Positions 60,943 through 64,000 of a stretch of DNA of 64,000 nt are shown in pieces (the first letter of the stretch is position 1; each line of letters starts with the position of its first letter). This stretch comes from Pseudonocardia autotrophica (GTDB lineage: Bacteria; Actinomycetota; Actinomycetes; Mycobacteriales; Pseudonocardiaceae), in NCBI RefSeq assembly GCF_000717175.1, contig NZ_JNYD01000001.1, positions 372,001 to 436,000 on the forward strand. Reading direction: 5' to 3'. Both the position numbers and the translations under genes were made by a program. Below the pieces are notes generated by a model. That model had not been told where the DNA came from, did not search any database, and saw only the letters and a program-made list of their open reading frames with translations.

Positions 60943-62900
60943 GGCCGGGCGGTGCCCGCCCCCACCGGGCCGGCGACCGGCACGCCCGCCCGGCGCAGCC
61001 ACTCGTCGAGCGACCGCTGGGTGGTGACGAGGTCCGGCCGGCGGTCCGGGTCGGTGCGCAGGGCCTGCTTGAGCAGCGAGAGGTGCGCGGTGCGCCGGGG
61101 CAGGTGGGTGAGCTTGGCCCCGACGGCGGCGGCGCGCAGCCCGGAGATCGCGTCGGCGTGCCCGCCGCGCGGCGGATAACCGGTCAGCGCGAACGACACC
61201 GTGGCCGCCAGCTGCCAGATGTCCGAGCGCGTGGTCGCCTTCTGCCCCGCCGCGACCTCGGGCGCGAGGTAGTCCGGGGTGCCCAGCACGAAGCCCGTCA
61301 TGGTCAGCGTGGAGTCCCCGGTCCGGCGGGCGATGCCGAAGTCGATCAGGTGCGGGTGCCCGGCGGCGTCGACGATCACGTTGCCCGGCTTGAGGTCCCG
61401 GTGCAGCACGCCGCGGCGGTGGGCCGCGTCGAGGGCGCCGGCGACGCCGCTCCAGATCCGGGCGGCGGACACGTCGTCGACCGGCCCGCGCTCCTGCACC
61501 AGCCGCGAGAGCGGCACGCCCTCGACGTACTCCATCACGATGACCAGGCCCTCGAGCTGGGACAGGCCGGGATCGGACTTGGCGTGCACCAGGTCGTGGA
61601 TCTGGACGCACTGCGGGTGCCGGACGGCGGCCAGCGCGGCCGCCTCGCGACGGATCCGCTCCTCGGTCTCGCCGTCGGGTGCGTGGGCCGACTTGAGCGC
61701 GACGGTGCGCCCGAGCTTGGCGTCGTGGGCCAGCCAGACCCGGCCGAACCCGCCGGCGCCGATGCGCTGCAGCACCCGGAAGCGCGGCGCCCTGCCGTTC
61801 AGCGGGGCGGCGCCCACCGGGACGGCACCCATCGGGGCGGGCGGGCCGGGGAACGGTCCGGGGGCCGCGAGGGTGCCGCCCGGGCCGGTGGGGCGCCCGG
61901 GAGGCGGACCGAAGCCGCCGGGCCCGCGGCCGGGGATCGGCGGCAGCGCGCCCGGCGCGGCCGCGAGCGGCGCGGGACCGCCGGCGCGGGGCTGCGGAAC
62001 GGCGGTCGGCGGCGGGGCGGCGGGCAGCCGGCTGCTGTCGAAGTCAGCGTACGGCGGGCGGGGTTCCTGCGCGGAGCGGTCGGCCCGGCGCTCCTCCGCG
62101 GAGGGGAGCTGCACGATCGGCTGCATCCGCTCCTTGAGGCGGGCGAGCCGCTGCTCGCCGGTCTCGGCCGGCCGCTTCTCGCGGGCCGGGCCCGCGGGCT
62201 GCAGCGAGCGCCGGACCGTCTCGCGTGACGGCGGCGGCACGGCGCTGACCAGCAGCATGCCGGCGAAGGCGCCCAGGCAGGCCCCGACCCAGAGGTGCTC
62301 GGACGCGCCCGCGGGCACGCCGGCGGTGAGCACGGCCAGCGCCAGGGTGGGGCCCCAGAAGAACCGGGCGGGCCAGGCGGGTCCGCGGCGCAGCGCCAGC
62401 CGGGCCTGGATCCCGACGAACACCGCGGTGATCAGGGGCACGATGCCGAGCAGCAGGACGGCGACGCCGAGCCGGACCGGGTCGGACGGGTCGAACGCGT
62501 CGCCGACGGTGCCGGACCCCAAGTAGGTGCTCTGCGCCCCGACGAAGCACTCGGTGGAGCGCAGCGAGCGCGCCGCGGCACCGGTCAGGCCGGGTACGTC
62601 GGCACCGCGGACGGCGGAGGCGGCGAACACCCGCCCCGCGGCCACGAACACGAGCAGCGGGAGCAGTCCGGCGGTCAGCAGGCCGATCCCGGCCAGGAGC
62701 ACCCCGCGCCCGCCGCCGTAGGCGGCACCGAAGCGCCGCCGCAGCAGCGCTACGACCAGGGCGCCCGCGGCGGGCAGGAGCCCGACGCCGAGGCCGAGCG
62801 CCGACGTCGCCCAGGCCCAGACACCCGGGCAGGCCTGCGGGGCCACGGTCTCGCGCAGCACGGACAGCAGCTGCCCGACCAGCGCGACGAGCGTGTCCAC
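60939..62900 (-). CDS. Membrane Ser/Thr protein kinase with C-terminal kinase domain
   Basis: A 653-aa Hanks-type kinase with reversed topology. Residues 1-225 contain about six hydrophobic segments; residues 225-370 are a disordered Pro/Gly/Ala-rich linker; residues about 375-640 are the kinase: GAGGFGRVWLAHD, ALKSAH (Lys), GVLHRDLKPGNVIV, HLIDFGIARRTG and GTPDYLAPEV, all intact. PknB-type kinases have the kinase first and a single membrane helix with PASTA repeats. GGGAGGGGGAG precedes the GTG. The DUF418-like gene overlaps its stop. Confidence 0.92.
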   Translation of the reverse strand: MDTLVALVGQLLSVLRETVAPQACPGVWAWATSALGLGVGLLPAAGALVVALLRRRFGAAYGGGRGVLLAGIGLLTAGLLPLLVFVAAGRVFAASAVRGADVPGLTGAAARSLRSTECFVGAQSTYLGSGTVGDAFDPSDPVRLGVAVLLLGIVPLITAVFVGIQARLALRRGPAWPARFFWGPTLALAVLTAGVPAGASEHLWVGACLGAFAGMLLVSAVPPPSRETVRRSLQPAGPAREKRPAETGEQRLARLKERMQPIVQLPSAEERRADRSAQEPRPPYADFDSSRLPAAPPPTAVPQPRAGGPAPLAAAPGALPPIPGRGPGGFGPPPGRPTGPGGTLAAPGPFPGPPAPMGAVPVGAAPLNGRAPRFRVLQRIGAGGFGRVWLAHDAKLGRTVALKSAHAPDGETEERIRREAAALAAVRHPQCVQIHDLVHAKSDPGLSQLEGLVIVMEYVEGVPLSRLVQERGPVDDVSAARIWSGVAGALDAAHRRGVLHRDLKPGNVIVDAAGHPHLIDFGIARRTGDSTLTMTGFVLGTPDYLAPEVAAGQKATTRSDIWQLAATVSFALTGYPPRGGHADAISGLRAAAVGAKLTHLPRRTAHLSLLKQALRTDPDRRPDLVTTQRSLDEWLRRAGVPVAGPVGAGTARP

Positions 62901-63074
62901 CGGCTCCCCCTCCCCCTGTCGGAGCGCCCGGACGCCGGGCGCGATACGTGACGCGACCGGGACGTGGCCGGCACCCCCACTATGGCATCACCGGGGTCCC
63001 CCGTGCCGGGCCGTGCCGGGCACAGCGTGTCGCCCGTTCGTCGCCCCGCCCCGCGGCCGTCCGGGGGTACCGGT

Positions 63075-63097
63075 CGGGCCGCCCGCCGTGCGGCCCG
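63075..63097 (-). terminator. Hairpin terminator after MarR gene
   Basis: A perfect 8-bp stem CGGGCCGC/GCGGCCCG with a 7-nt loop just after the MarR stop. Confidence 0.6.
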
Positions 63098-63103
63098 TGC
63101 CGC

Positions 63104-63595
63104 TCAGCGTCCGCCCTGCTCCCGGTACGTGTCCAGGTCCTCGTTGAACCGCTCGAGCAGCATGCCGAGCGACTCCCGGTCCTCCTGCGGCCAGGACTCC
63201 AGCACGGCCTGCAGCGGGCGGAGCCGGGCCTCGCGGACGAGCTCCCGCTGGGCCAGGCCCTCGGCGGTCAGCGACACGACGACGGACCGCGAGTCGCGCT
63301 CGTCCGGCCGGACGTCGACGAGCCCGGCGCGGGAGAGCCGGGAGACCTGCCGGCTCGCCGTCGGCTTGCTCACGCCCAGCCGCGCGGTGAGCAGCGTGAG
63401 CGACTGCGCCCCGTTCTCGTCGAGCGCGGCGAGCACGGGATAGGTGTAACGGTCCACGGCCTCGTGCGCGCCGTAGCCGCCGGACCAGACGGGCTCCAAC
63501 GTGCGCCGGATCAGCACGGTGATCTCGTGTTCGAGGCGGTGCAGCGAGTCCTGGGCCGGATTCTCGGGCGCGACCGCACCAGTGGTCGACGTCAC
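63104..63595 (-). CDS. MarR-family transcriptional regulator
   Basis: A 163-aa MarR-type winged helix regulator. The recognition part is LTARLGVSKPTASRQVSRLSRAGLV, with the wing DVRPDERDSRSVVVSLT. The N-terminal helix carries HRLEHEITVLIRRT, the dimer region. GTG was chosen because GGAGGGGTGACCCC precedes it. A perfect 15-bp palindrome 56 nt upstream is its probable operator. The DUF427 gene is divergent and may be its target. Confidence 0.9.
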   Translation of the reverse strand: MTSTTGAVAPENPAQDSLHRLEHEITVLIRRTLEPVWSGGYGAHEAVDRYTYPVLAALDENGAQSLTLLTARLGVSKPTASRQVSRLSRAGLVDVRPDERDSRSVVVSLTAEGLAQRELVREARLRPLQAVLESWPQEDRESLGMLLERFNEDLDTYREQGGR

Positions 63596-63650
63596 GGGGT
63601 CACCCCTCCGCGGAAATCGGTCGTTCGGGCATGAATCGATCGTACCCGTA

Positions 63651-63665
63651 TTGCGGCCCGCAATG
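63651..63665. promoter_or_regulatory. Perfect palindrome, putative MarR operator
   Basis: ATTGCGG-C-CCGCAAT, in the divergent region between marR-type and DUF427 genes. The size and AT-tipped arms fit MarR sites. Confidence 0.65.
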
Positions 63666-63746
63666 TTTCGTCGCGCAATCCGATCACGCTCGACCACTCA
63701 CCGCGCAGAGCGGAATGCCGCACCGGGACGGCGGGTTGGCCGTGAC

Positions 63747-64000
63747 ATGGGACTCACCCGACGCGAGGGACCCCTGGCCCCCGACTCACCCACCACCGTC
63801 AACTACGCGATCGACGGCCCGGCCCACAAGCTGTTCGCCCAGCCCTTCCCGCGCCGCATCCGCGCGGAGTTCGCCGGCCGGACGGTCGTCGACACCACCC
63901 GGGGCGTGCTGGTCCACGAGACCGCCCTGCTCCCGGTGCTCTACGTGCCGTTCGACGACGTCGACGCGGACGCGCTCGTCCCCACCGACCACTCGACGCA
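63747..64000 (+). CDS. DUF427 protein, N-terminal part (cut by window edge)
   Basis: The first 84 residues of a DUF427 protein. After a short basic N-terminus, RRIRAEFAGRTVVDTTRGVLVHETALLPVLYVPFDDV, shown here as VVDTTRGVLVHETALLPVLY, is typical of the family, which forms a small beta structure of unknown function and is frequent in actinobacteria. The gene continues past the right edge. It is divergent from the MarR gene and may be under its control. Confidence 0.85.
   Translation, partial: MGLTRREGPLAPDSPTTVNYAIDGPAHKLFAQPFPRRIRAEFAGRTVVDTTRGVLVHETALLPVLYVPFDDVDADALVPTDHST

Overview
The window is chromosomal DNA from a very GC-rich actinobacterium. The evidence is a 20S proteasome with Pup ligase (prcB-prcA, pafA, pafB-pafC), RbpA, a polyprenol-phosphate mannosyltransferase, many GTG and some TTG starts, and -10 boxes of the TAnnnT type set 6-7 nt before start codons. 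Protein content fits a Pseudonocardia-like member of the Pseudonocardiales; this is inference from gene content, not a phylogeny.

Layout. 0-19 kb is a core block whose order resembles the Mycobacterium tuberculosis Rv2110c-Rv2089c region as I recall it: prcB (cut by the left edge), prcA, pafA, pafB, pafC, a small membrane protein, tatA, tatC, helY, a DUF4333 membrane protein, a 5'-3' exonuclease and an M24 peptidase. VOC, fdhD, methyltransferase and PAP2-DAG-kinase genes lie between prcA and pafA, and an Eis-like acetyltransferase sits after the DUF4333 gene. 18-36 kb holds an SGNH hydrolase, a PspC-like peptide, an amidohydrolase, a PIG-L deacetylase behind a cysteine-rich leader peptide, lnt and ppm1 as separate overlapping genes, a phosphoribosyltransferase, a divergent MFS transporter/aconitase pair, a DUF885 protein, rbpA behind a SigR-type promoter, an MFS protein, a GDPD and a LigD-like protein with a degenerate ligase domain. 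35.6-36.5 kb is an iron-storage pair (bfd, bfr), each behind a DtxR/IdeR-like box.

36.5-64 kb is accessory. It contains an AraC/VOC/UvrA-like cluster, a hexad-repeat cysteine-ladder protein, a three-gene thiocyanate-hydrolase-type operon (fused beta-alpha subunit, gamma subunit, accessory protein) of lower GC, and a four-gene oxidative catabolic operon (epoxide-hydrolase-like, luciferase-like monooxygenase, Zn-alcohol dehydrogenase, acyl-CoA-dehydrogenase-like) facing a TetR regulator. Further along are an HTH regulator with an aldo/keto reductase, a GAF-GGDEF diguanylate cyclase, a CadD-like transporter, an endonuclease/phosphatase-fold protein, an HNH nuclease, an HTH-PASTA protein under a 20-bp palindrome, a Fic toxin with a VbhA-like antitoxin, a nitroreductase, an S51 peptidase, a lipoprotein, a membrane Ser/Thr kinase coupled to a DUF418-like protein, a MarR regulator and a truncated DUF427 gene at the right edge.

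The points most worth follow-up are the polycysteine leader with its hairpin before the PIG-L gene, the fused thiocyanate hydrolase, the Ser-to-Cys hexad-repeat protein, the pseudo-ligase LigD and the HTH-PASTA regulator. No tRNA, rRNA, CRISPR array, IS element or prophage was recognised.
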